A program made the translations under genes and the position numbers. From Cyrtodaria siliqua (lineage: Eukaryota > Mollusca > Bivalvia > Adapedonta > Hiatellidae): a stretch of DNA of 64,000 nt. Within the stretch, counting starts at the first letter, position 1; each line of letters starts with the position of its first letter. The notes beneath the pieces were generated by a model. The model saw nothing but the letters and a program-made list of their open reading frames with translations, was not told the DNA's origin and searched no databases. Of this stretch, positions 35,771 through 48,400 are shown one piece after another. The stretch lies in assembly GCA_037043455.1 (NCBI GenBank), contig JAWPHD010005547.1, forward strand, positions 1 to 64,000, given 5' to 3'.

Positions 35771-36383
35771 GATAACTTGTAAATTATTAGAATTATAAAT
35801 TGGGAAATTTCGCTATTAATCAGGAGAATTTGGTCGCCATTACAATGACAGAGGAGAATGCATGCAAATATGCATAGTTACAAAATATATTTGTGGGTAA
35901 TGTTAAAAGACAATATACGCAATTACTATCTCATGCTTGCAAGTAATGACATTTACCAAAGCAAAATTCGTGATGTTTTCGTCGTTAGGTTTATGTCATG
36001 TTTACACTTTGTAGCTCATTATGCTATATAATGTGCCAAATGCGCATATTACCAAGACATCAATACTGCTTACAGGTCCGCAACGACTGGCTAAAGATAC
36101 GAGGTGACAAGTTTTACGAACTGATAGTACAAAAAGGAAAAACAGTCTGTAGGCATAGAGGAAGCAGGTAAGATGTGATACAATTTTGCTCCTTTCTGTT
36201 TTTGTCGTTTGGGTGTTCGTCAAAATGACACTTCTTAACGTTCGCTTCACGGGAAGATCCGGATAATAATTTAAGGTGGTCGACTTATTTCTACATTTGA
36301 CTAATACAAGTCGCAAATCCCCCCACCCCACCAAAAAAAAGAAGAGTAATTCATCTTGATTTCGATGATTTATTTCAGACAAG

Positions 36384-36442
36384 ATGTCGTGGCACGTACA
36401 TGTAATATGCATGTGTTTGCTTTCACCATCACTGGCATTTAA
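36384..36442 (+). CDS. TEP-like gene exon 1: signal peptide
   Basis: Encodes residues 1-19, [19 protein letters not shown], a short N-region and a hydrophobic core typical of a secretory signal. The ATG follows an acceptor-like TTTATTTCAG (ends 36378), suggesting an upstream leader exon. It ends at AA|GTAAGT with two bases of the next codon. Confidence 0.75.
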
Positions 36443-39400
36443 GTAAGTATATTGTATTTCATTTTTCTGATGCAGCTTGCGTTAGCTTCAATAATTCTAG
36501 TTTACATATTTGTATTATGGATGGATTATAATTGTTTATTTGCTTACAATATGAAAATAGCACCGGATGTATCATTACCGTATGGAAGTTGTTACCACAA
36601 ACAGTTATTCGATAATTTTCGGATGTGACAATAATTACGTTAATTGATTTATGATGTCCAAAGGTTTTTTTCCACATATACTCCACAGAACTAACTTGAA
36701 GTATGTATTTACAGATGATATTTAAGTTATAGTTTATCTATTTTTATTTTGCCTGGCAACAGTTACAACCGTTTAAATGTGTGATGATTTGTTTTTAACT
36801 TCAGTACGTATGTTGCAAAGTTTCCGAATTCACTGATACCCGGTATTCCGCTCAGTGTAAGAGTAAATATTCTACACAGTTCAAGCGATACGCTTGTTAC
36901 AACTAATCTTGTACATGCGTCCAACGATTCGATCATCAGTAGTAATTCCAGCAGTTTTCACTCAGGTACTGTAACATTTAATCACAATGACTATTGACTT
37001 CTCTAGTAAAGTAACACTGATTTACATTGATAGAGTAAAAGTTATACGTACTGAAAGATGATCCTTTAGGAGCAAAAAACGAAAATAAGTGCAGGACGTA
37101 GCATACTCGATTGAGGCCATACAATCAATTCAATAAATGCATGATACCATTGCTCCTTGAGTATAAAGTATAACCACTTGCTTGATTGTATAAAACTGAA
37201 AATATGATAACATTATTATTAAGGACTTTTGGTTTGCAATCTTTAAATTGATATCCAATTTGGATTGAATATGTTTAAGTGAAATTTTCAACCAAAAACA
37301 TATTTTAGGCATGATCAATGTCGTCAATCATATAGTACATGACAATAATTCAACACCATTGATGTGAACATAATATCAGGAAAAAAAAAAACTTATATGG
37401 CGGAAATTGTGCCCTTTATCACGTCATTCAAATTTCAAAGTATACCATTGTTAAAAAGACGATTTTCTTTATATGTCATATGCCTTCAATACACACAATA
37501 ATACTCATGAAAAGCGCTCACATACATTCTAAATTGAAACATGTTGTATGATGAAACATTAGGAGTAATAGTTAATTTGATCGGAAGTATATATCGTTAT
37601 TTGGCCTTGACCGTTTTTGTTCGAATATAGACAAATTGATTCGGATTTGCAATGTTTCTATGCAAAATAGTCACTGAATTATGTTTAACACATCCACAAA
37701 TATAATATTTTGACAGAGAATGTCACGGTCAATAACAACATTCTATAGCAGTGAGATTATTTTGAAATGTGGATGATATGACGTCGGTGTGTTCATTGGA
37801 AAGATATTTACACTTACTCTTATTGTCGTCATTGAATCAATTGTTCTCTAATCTTCAAGCATGCAAACACAATAAAACCAGACTTAGGTATTAGGCGTAT
37901 GTATTTAGGCAGATAAGAAACACAAAATTGCAAAAAGAACATGATGCAAGTCCAATCGTAGGAAGAGAAAGGTCCTCCTTGTACAGGAGCCAGTCATGGA
38001 AAGAATACTGCTGAAAAATGTTGAAAACAAATTTCTTTAAAACAAATATAAAAACAAAAACAAATCCACAAATATGAGTTATGTATACATGCATGTAGAT
38101 AACTATATAATAATAGGATTATTATTAGAGTAACGTGTTCTGGAAGTTTGTATCACCTCGAGTAGGTAAATGCCAGATCAAGGATTACACGAGAGGCGGA
38201 CCTTTTACGCATCATTAACATATAAATATTTGCATTGCTATTGCATACACATTCAATAAAGCATATTATTTCTCGATAAAGTGCAGCGGGAAAATGTATG
38301 GAGTTTTAAGGTGTTGGTGTTCATTGGTCTGACCTACTTGTTTTGTTTGTATGACGTAACGTCTCCTTGACGTTCTCGCGCATAGTGGAAAAAAAATTGC
38401 TTGAATCATTTGAAATATCGCTGTTCTATTTTTAGTAGACTCAGCATGAAAGACTCAACATGAAATCTTTTTCAAAGCAATATAAAAACAAATCTGTGAC
38501 AGGTGTTGCACAGTTCGTACCCATAGGGATACCAACAATTTGTCTATAAACGATGGTTCCATACCTGACGAAAATATTATCTAATAGGAAAAGGTGTGCT
38601 TCACAAACTTCATGGCAAGTCCACATAGTGTAATTATCTAAACTGCCGTTAGTAAAAAACGCTTTAATAGTATTCTGGCCAAAAATGTAGTATTTTCCCT
38701 AGTGAATGCTTTTTTAATGAGCGCAATAAGCTTGTATTTAATAAGGTGATATGTTAAGGTAGTATATAGTGTAGAGAAGTCATAAATGCTTATTGACGAA
38801 ACTTGACGTTTATTGAAAATTTTATCAAGGACATCTCCTGATTTTTTTATAGACCAAAATAAATTAATCCCAGAGTTTTCATAAGTTTTATCACAATATA
38901 GTTTAACATGATCTTTAACGGCAGTAAGACAAGAAGTTAAAAGTTGGAGATGTTTGTTGTGGTGAAGGCACTGGAATTCGACATAAAGCGGGCCTTAAGC
39001 CTAAAACAATACAGATACGATACAAACCCCACGCAGCGGTATTTCATCATTTTAAACATAATATATATACAAACAATGTCTTACCAGACTCGAAGTAGAG
39101 ATGCTAGTAGATGTTTCAAATGAATTTCTTTCACGTGAAAGAACAAGATACTTTCTTGAGTATAACTATAGGTGTTATACGTCGTAAGGCGGAAGGAGAA
39201 GTGGGGAGAATTAGTTTTTTTGGGGAATTGGTGTTACGACCCATCAAGCATTATAATCGCTCACTCACTCACTCATTCATTCACTCACTCACTCACTCAC
39301 TCACTCACTCACTCACTCACTCACTCACTCACTCACTCACTCACTCACTCACTCACTCACTCACTCACTCACTCACTCACTCACTCACTCACTCACTCAC

Positions 39401-42400
39401 TCACTCACTCACTCACTCACTCACTCACTCACTCACTCACTCACTCACTCACTCACTCACTCACTCACTCACTCACTCACTCACTCACTCACTCACTCAC
39501 TCACTCACTCACTCACTCACTCACTCACTCACTCACTCACTCACTCACTCACTCACTCACTCACTCACTCACTCACTCACTCACTCACTCACTCACTCAC
39601 TCACTCACTCACTCTACATAGTTTTATAACTCAGCTTATTGTCCTTGCAGATAATATATAAGACTCCTGAAATTAAAAGTACAGTTAGAACTTGGAAAAT
39701 AATCGAATTTTTTTCTTAAAACGTAAATATTTTTTCAGTTGTATTGGTATTTACCGTTTAATTGGCATTTAGCAAGGTTTTCTGAAATTGAATTCAGATT
39801 GCACATACTGCAAACATGATTATAAACAAATGTAAAAATTGTATTTGGATACTTGTGACACAGCAAGTAAATAAACGTTCTGGGTAGCTTTCTTCGCTGT
39901 GGATATATATATCTGAAAATTCACCTGTGGGGAACCGAACCTTCCGGTGGACACTTCCCCGGAACTGAACTTTTCAGTAGACAATTCTGGTGAACTGAAC
40001 CTTGCGGTGGACACTTCTGGGAAACTGAACCTTCCGATAGGCAATTCTCGGGAACTGAACCTTCTGGTGGACACTTCTGGGGAACTGAACCTTTCGATAG
40101 ACAATTCTGGGGAACTGAACAGAGTATTCTCGATTGAGAAATGAGAATGGGTAGAAAAATGACTGGTGCTTTCATTTAAACTACTAGCATATTCCTAGAC
40201 CTACTATTTTGAAAGTTTACGCTTTCTAGAGACCTTCCTGGTCCAACCAGGTCATCTGGGTGGTATCACATACCGTTCGGTATCCGAATCGGAACTTGAA
40301 GATTCAGAGCTCGTTTCTGAAGGGGCGGCTGGTGGAGCAGCAGGTTTCCTCTGAACTGGCTTCACAAGGGTTGTATCACAAGGAAGATGGTCAAAGGGCA
40401 AAAGCATATTACGATGCAACGTGCTTATGTGTTTCGAACCTTCAACCCTTTTAACCTTGTATACTGGCATATTTAAGTTTGGGATTGATATCACTTGATA
40501 TACATCCTTAGACCATTTAGCAGCCAATTTCTGTTTTCTCTTCAGTCAGACATTGCGCGCTAGGACTTGGACCCCTACTTCAAGTTTGGACTCTCGGACC
40601 TTCTTGTCGTACTGATCCTTGTTTTAAGCATGGCTATTGCTCGATTCTCTCGCCGCTGCTTGTAAGACAATTGGAGGCGGTCTTTCTGTACCTTAGCAGT
40701 TTCGTAGCATGTGTGAGGCTCTGCAGCAGCCGCGCCACAATCTGGTGTAGTACCCAGATCAGCTGAAAGACGGGGGTGCCATTCAAACATCAGAAAATGG
40801 GTCGAGAATCCAGTGGAATAATTTTTAGTAGCGTAATATGCATAAACATTAGGAGCGATGTAAGACTTCCATTCTTGTTTCTGGACTTCCTCCAATGACC
40901 CTAGCATTTTTAAGAGTGTTCCATTGAAACGTTCGCAAGCACAATTTCCCTGGGGGTGGAACGGCGAGGACCGAGATTTCTGTATATTTACTATTTTGCA
41001 TAGCTCTTTTTTACCTTACTTTCGAAATTACCTCCCTGATAGCTATGGAGCCTTTCTGGGAAACTGTAATATCGAAAGAAATGTTCATAGAGGGCTTTAG
41101 CTGTAGTCTTAGCCGTCTGGTTGCGGCAAGGAATAGCCTGAGTATATCCGGTAAAATGATAGGAGGTATTCTCAAACCCTCCCCTTGACCGTCCAGAGAC
41201 AAGAAGTCTATGCAGTTAAGCTCCATAAGGCGGGTGGTGTGAATTGATATTAATTCGGCCATTGCCCTAACTGGAGTCTTTCTGCATATACATCGTTCGC
41301 AAGACTCAACCTTATAATTTACGTCTCTCTCCAGACCTGGCCAATACAATATGTGCCTTGCTAACAACAGAGTATTTTCCTCTCCCATATCGTTATGGAC
41401 ATCTTTTAAGGCCAGGCTTCGGTATGACTCTGGGATTACAAGCTGTCTGATTAATTGACCATCAAGAGAAGTGGTTTTGTAGAGAACGCCATTTCCGACT
41501 TCAGTGCGGTTCCACTCACGGAGAAATTTCTGTCTGCGCAGATCTTCTTCCCTGGGCCGAAATACCTTACTCTCGAAGTCAATAACTTTCGCTTTAGTTT
41601 TATCGGTCAACTGTTCTCTGTCTCATTTAATCTTGTTAAAATGCTCAGACGAGAACACCTCCTCATTGGCCAAATGAGGCGCTAAATCATCTGAAACACT
41701 TTAGATTAAGGGCACAGAGACAGTGGCTTCGTGGCAGATAGCCACGTCTGGGAATGTTTGTGGTAAACGTGAGAGACTTTCTGCATCGACGTTATTCTTC
41801 CCAGCTCGGTAACTAATGTAAAAATTGTAGTTTGCTAGAGATGCAACCCATCTGTGTCCTGTAGCATCATGTTTTCACCGTTGAAAAGACGTATGTCAAG
41901 AGATTGTTGTCAATTATCACTTCAAAAGTGGACCCTAGGAGATAATCTTCAAATTCTTCTAACACAGCCTATTTTAACGTCAAAAACTCGAGCCTGTCAG
42001 CTGGGTAACGCTGTTCACTAGGTCTTAACCCACAACTTGCATAGGCAATGACTCTTTTCTCATCATCTTGCTCTTGATATGGGATTGCACCTAAACCCGA
42101 AGCACTAGTATTCGCATGCACGAAAAATGGTTTAGTATAGTCAGCATATGCCAAGATGGGTGTAGACGTCAATTTGTCTATGAGAGTAGCAAAGGCCGTA
42201 TTTTGGGCATCGTCCCTAGTCTAAAGAGCTACCGATTTCCTTTTGGACTTCTTCTTTTGAGACGACTTGGTCATGCCATGTCCTTTTAATAGAGCATTTA
42301 ATGGCTGGGCTATCTGAAATTTTCTCAACAAAGCGACGATAGTTACCCGCGAACCATAAAAACTGACGTAGCACCTTAATGTTTTTGGACTTTTGCCAAG

Positions 42401-45400
42401 TTATAATCGCAGAGGTTTTCTATGTCAGTCTGTACACCTTCTTCAGTTATAACATGACCCCGATAAACGACTGAGGACATGAACGATTCACATTTAGAGG
42501 GTTTTAGCTTTAGCTTGTGTAAGCGTACAAACACTGCCTCTAAATGTTCCATATGTTCCTCAAACGTCTTGGAAAAAATAGCATGTCATCTAAGAAAATT
42601 AGAAACTCACTGAGGTGCATTTCTCCAATACATTTTTCCACCAGATGTCGAAATTAGCCCCAGCTATATTATAAAAGCCAGGCGGACCCTCTGAGAATGC
42701 TGTATTCTGTTTCCTCCATCTCGACCTGCGAATAGCCAAAACTTAGATCGAGCTTGGAGAAAAACTTGGCCCCTTGCAATATATCTACAGTATCATCCAA
42801 CCGCTGAAGCATGTTCCGGGTCTTTGCATTGAGGGTCCTGTAATCTATACAGAAACGTAAGCTATTGTACAGTTTCCGGAATATTACAACAGTAGAGGAG
42901 TAAGGACTGTCCGATTCCCTGATCGCACCTGCATCTAACATATGCTAAATATGCTGACGCACCTCCTCATACATTCCCAGGGGTAATCTTTTGTACGGGT
43001 GTTTAAAGGTCTTCCCTGGAAAATATGCTGTTCTACTTGTCCAATACTTGTCTGACTGAGTCTATGCAATTGCTCTGGGTTCAGATTTTCAAGGTCAATC
43101 TTCACCTTCAGATCATCCAGAGAAGAATGTTCACTGTTCTCCTTGGACATGCTGGGCATAGACTCTAAAGCTAAGTTGTAAATAAGTTTAACCTCACTTA
43201 TGAGACATAATTCATTATATCAGACTTGGGTCTTATTGTCACACATTTGGCCGACATATTGCAAAGTTGAATCTGAAATTTGGAGCATGACCCCTCTTGG
43301 ACAAACTGTTAATTGTTTACAGTTTTCCAAATTTTCTGTAACCACTTCTGTTACATAAGCATCAACATTGTGGGCAATACCATTTGTAGTAACGGTTTTA
43401 TATGGTGTAACGCTGACAGTATGCGTATTGGTAGATTTGACTGTAACTAATTTACATTTAATACTATCAGTAGCAATTCCCATGACTCTGGAATTGTATC
43501 TTTGGGAGGATTATCAACTAGATAGTCCCTACACAAACGAATAACATTTGTTCCTATAATTACAGGGTAGGAACGGTTGGATTCAGAATCCGGTACAACT
43601 ACAAAATGGACACTGTGATCAAAATCAGATAAAAACGGCATTAAAATAGGATACTCAATATATCCCAGAAAACTCAGTAACGAACCATCGGCAATGGTCG
43701 CTTTAAGACCGAGTGACTCGAGATATTTAAACACTGGCGACAAAGTAGAAATCATGGACCCACTGTCGATACGCGCAGTGACTGGAACATTGTCAAAGTA
43801 AACAATGCTAGTGGTGGAAGAACCAACCAAACGCTGGTATAATATCTTTTGGCCTTTATAATGGGAACCGGTCCCTGCATAGCCATCTACAGAGGCGGTT
43901 GATCATTTGGCTGTGGCGCTTCCCTGCCAAAAGCCTGTCCTCGGTTGTTTCCTCGGTTGTTGCTTCCTCGGTTGTTGTACTGACCTCTATATTTGTACTA
44001 GCCTCGGTTATTGTTAACCGTTATTGTTGTTCTGGCCTTGGATGTTGCTATAGTATTGCCCTCTATTAAGCTCTTGCAGTTCCCGGAGGACTAGAGACTA
44101 TTCATGTAGCTGTTTAACAACTGAGTGGATCTGAGATACTAACCTCTCCTCGGTTTGTTGAATCTTCAAGGTGAACTCTCTCTCCAACTCATGTCTATCC
44201 CGGCTACTCTCTACCATGGGCTGATGATATACTTTCTGTGCTGGAAGTGGGCCAGAGTCCCTCGGCAAGTTCAGCCGTTTGTCAACAATCCTGATCTCCC
44301 GCAGTAATTCATCATATTTGTTGATGGAGTCAAATTTATGGCGGGTGTGGCTCTTAAGGAGTTCACTTCAAAGTGAAGACCGAAACTTTTGCCTGAGGAG
44401 GTCACTTATATCCTCTTATCTAACGTGGAAATGTTCAAAAAAAACTCTTGCATAATCATGCCCTGAGTCGACATATCCCCAAAGGCAATATCCAAGCGCT
44501 TCAGTATCACTTCAATGGTTGCTCGCTCACCTACAGCTATGATGGTATGTCTCGCTTTACCTCGCGTAGACCGTCTTATAGTCTGAATTGCTTTAGCTGA
44601 AGGGTATTCAGGTATAAGACATTTCACCTCGAACTTCCACTCATAATATGTGACGTCACCACTCCGAATCGGGTCTTCCCTTGAAAAGAATGAGATCTTT
44701 GGTATTGTAGTGGAAGGGGATGGGGTGTAAGTAGCATTGGCTAGTTTGGGTTTAGTATAGTACCCTGATAGTCACCAAATAGTGCTGACGGACCCATCTG
44801 AACCAAACTCGGTACAAATACACGTCTAATTGATCCTCGTCTGATACCTGCAATAGGGGTGCTTTGCGACAAAGGGGTATACTGAGCGAGTGTTGGTACA
44901 ACGGGTTTGGGCGGGATATATCGGGTGAAAGTGTAACGGGATTGGCTGGTGGTACAACGGGCTTAGCCGTTACCTCATAACCACTGGCATTCGATGCTTG
45001 TATAGTCTCATTCTATGTCATGGGGTTTTTACCGGTAGACATTATGAAGATAAATCACGGGTATAAACAAGGATAAAGCAGTTGTATAACAGTGATACAA
45101 TCACACTGTCAATACAAACAATTCAAAAAGGGTTTCACAACCGCTGAAAACCCACTAAATAAGGACCACGGGAAAACAAACATCAATATCACTGCAATAA
45201 ATGAACATATATTTGCTTTCTGTATAGAAATATGCTGAAATTGCATACAATGTTGCAATTCTCAATAATTCCCTGAAATATATTCAATATGCCTGAAAAT
45301 TCAAGAATAGCAGAAAATGATAAACGCAAGCTAGCTCATATAAGAAACCTGTAAAAGGGCAAACGTATAGAACACAAAACATAAATGTAAACAGTGCAAA

Positions 45401-48400
45401 CATATACCTTTCAGTCTATCCCTGCTCTCTCTCTCTCTCTCAGCTATTGAAGTGCTGTGAAATTTGTGAATGGGTTTTACAGTATAAAGGGTGCTTAAGT
45501 GATGGGTTAAATAAGCAGGTCGATGAACTGTCAAGTAGTAACAACACCTTACTCAGTAACCTGGACAACCATCTTAAAATTGGTTATCAGATAATCTAAT
45601 AATAATCACACACAATACTATATTTTGCCCAAGAATAAACTGACCTACTTCTATCAATATCAACACAATGTAAACAGAAAGTAAACAAACACATATTCAT
45701 GGCAAATGCTGTAAATGTCAATGAAAAGTCTATTGAATCAACACAGTTGACTCAAAACTATATTTAAATAACAAAATAAATCATATTATTTGCAAACTAT
45801 TATCGCCTTTACATGTGATAGCCAAAATCAAAACAAGAGGCCCAAAAGGGCCTTATAGGTCTACTGGCTATATGGTGTCCATTGTTAGGTGGGGTGAGGG
45901 AGGATAGAAGGATGGTGTGTCAAATATGGCAATATCAAACTAGTTTTATATAAACTGTCTTCAATTACCAAGATATAGGGGCGGATGTATTTGGCACAAG
46001 CTTGGCTGGCTTTAAAACAAATCAAACTTTCGTTAATATAAACACTCAAACCAAGTTTCACATGTGACCCAGGAGCGGGGCCAAATTTGACCACAGGGTC
46101 ACCATTTGAACACGCTTGGTAGAAAACCAAAGCTGGATGTAAATACAAAATATTAAACCGTTGGCTCTTGTAATTTCAGAGAAAAAGATGTTTAAAGTTT
46201 GTCCCTATGTAACTCTATGTAAAACATGTGACCCCTGGGGAGGTGCCAAATTGGACTCAAATGTCATTCTATATAAAACATGTGACCCGGGGATAGGGTC
46301 ACCATTTGAACAAACTTGGTAGAGGACCATAAGTTGAGGGTAAATACAACAACTATACCTCTAGCTCTTTTAATTTCAGATAAACATGCGACCCCTAGGG
46401 ATTGGCCAAATTTGACCCCAGGGTCACCATTTAAACAACTTGATAGAGTTGTAACCTTATAAGCTGAGTGTAAATAAAACATATTAAACAATGGACTCTT
46501 GTAGTTTCAGAGAAGAAGATTTTTAAAGTTTCCCCCTTAGATAAGTCTGTTTAAAACTGTGACTCCTGGGGCTGGGCCAAATAAGACCCAAGGGTCACTA
46601 TTTGAATATTGTTTTGGAGAAAAATAAGCTAAGCTAAATACAAAATATTACACCTTTGGCTCTTAAAGTTTCAGAGAAGAAGATTTTTGAAGTTTTTCCC
46701 TATATCAGTCTACGTAAAACTGTGACCACTGGGGCGGGGCCAAATTTGAGCCCAAAGTCATGATTTCAACAAATTTGATAGTGGATCCATAAGCTGATAG
46801 TAAATAAATATATTAACCTTTATCTCTTGCGGTTTCATAGAAGAAGATTTTTGAAGTTATAAGTCTAAAGAATTATAATCTATACAGTTATAACTATAAC
46901 TCTATCTAAAACTAATCCAACATGGCCCCTAAGCGCCCAATTAAAGAAAAAAGAACAAAGGTTTCTTATGAGAAAAAAATAGTAATTTAAAAAAAGAAAG
47001 TTTCAAACAGAACAAATTTGAAAAATAAATTAAAATAATAATAATAATTATATATTTTTTATTAAAAAATAAATTAATAATAAAAAGTTGAACCCATGAA
47101 CCAAGGTTTCTACGGAGAAAAAAATCCCTGCATTGAGATTTGAACCTAGACCCCTGGGGTTTCCAGTGTACATTACCAAATATTGAAAAAGGGCCATAAC
47201 CATTATTGCGATATTACTGGTTTGATCTGGCTGGTTTTCAAACTCGCCAGAGCTTTCATTGATACCAACAATCTGTCTAAGTTTGGGAAAGATCGAATAC
47301 AAAATGAAGGCGCCGGAGTGTTCACAGGACTGAAAATTGCATTTTTCAATAATTCAAGAGCACATAACTCCGGTGATCCTGGTCCGATATAGCTGATGTT
47401 TGAACTTGTTTGAGCTTTCATTGATATTACCAACCTATGGAAGTTTGGTTAATATCAAATAATAAATGAAGGTCCAGAACATGGCATTTTTCAGGAAAAA
47501 ACAAGGGCCATAACTCTGGTGTTACTAACCCAATTAAGCTGATTTTCAAACTTGTTCAAGCTATCATCGGTATTAACAATATGTGCAAGTTTAGTAAATA
47601 TCAAATAATAAATGAAGGTGCTAGACTGTTCACAAGGCAGAACATGGCATTTTTACACAAATCAAGGGCCATAACTCCGGTGTTACTTATCCGAATTTGC
47701 TGGTTTCCGAAATTTTCCGAGCCTTCATTGTTATGAATAATCTATACAAGTTTGTTAAAGATCAATTGATAAAAATAACCCGAACTGGCTGGTGTTTGAA
47801 CTTGTTCGTGCTTTTATTTATATAAAGACACTGCCAAAGTTTCGTAAAGATCCGAGTAATAATGAAGGCCCTAAAGTGTTCACAAGGCAAAAGTTAACGG
47901 ACGGACGACGGACGGACGACGGACAACTCGTCATCCCATAAATTCCAGCAGAGCTAACAATAACAAAGCGGCGTGTAAACCTCAATTTGACACAGTGACT
48001 TCTCGAGAAATTCCTATGAAGGTCAAACTGCACTGCTACCACGTGATAGACTCAATAATAGACCGTAGCGATAAGCGCAACGATAGAGTGACACGGCTAT
48101 AACGTGTAAATTAACTAACGATAATAGATATGCAAATAAAAATAAATAAAAAAAGTAACTTACTGCATTTATAAAAGTCTTTCCTATTCAGCCTAACACA
48201 TAACACGGAGCACAAAACACATATCACTCCGCGCCATATGTTTACAAAGTTTTGTCCATCAGCTGTGAAGTTGATGGGACTTCTCCCTGACATCTCCACG
48301 TTTCCGTGATCGTTTTCCTCTCGAAAACAACTTGTACACATATCTAAATCTGGTTCGGGTCCGAAAAAAACACAACACACACTACAGCATCTCGAACGTA

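Larger units (their letters stand above)
40252..45045 (-). mobile_element. Ty3/Gypsy LTR retrotransposon, decayed
   Basis: Domains lie in the order gag, protease, reverse transcriptase, RNase H, integrase along the minus strand, which identifies a Ty3/Gypsy-type element. Each domain is broken by stops and frameshifts, so the element cannot move on its own. Individual parts are listed separately. It sits antisense in intron 2 of the TEP-like gene. Confidence 0.92.

Noticed and set aside
36002..36412. Minus-strand 136-codon frame opposite exon 1
   Set aside because: No domain or splice support; it overlaps the supported + strand signal-peptide exon.
39111..39629. THSLTHSL repeat protein
   Set aside because: Reading of (ACTC)n; the same occurs at 48931-49245.
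48111..48380. Cys-containing minus-strand frame
   Set aside because: No recognisable domain, ends in low-complexity sequence, lies between repeat blocks.
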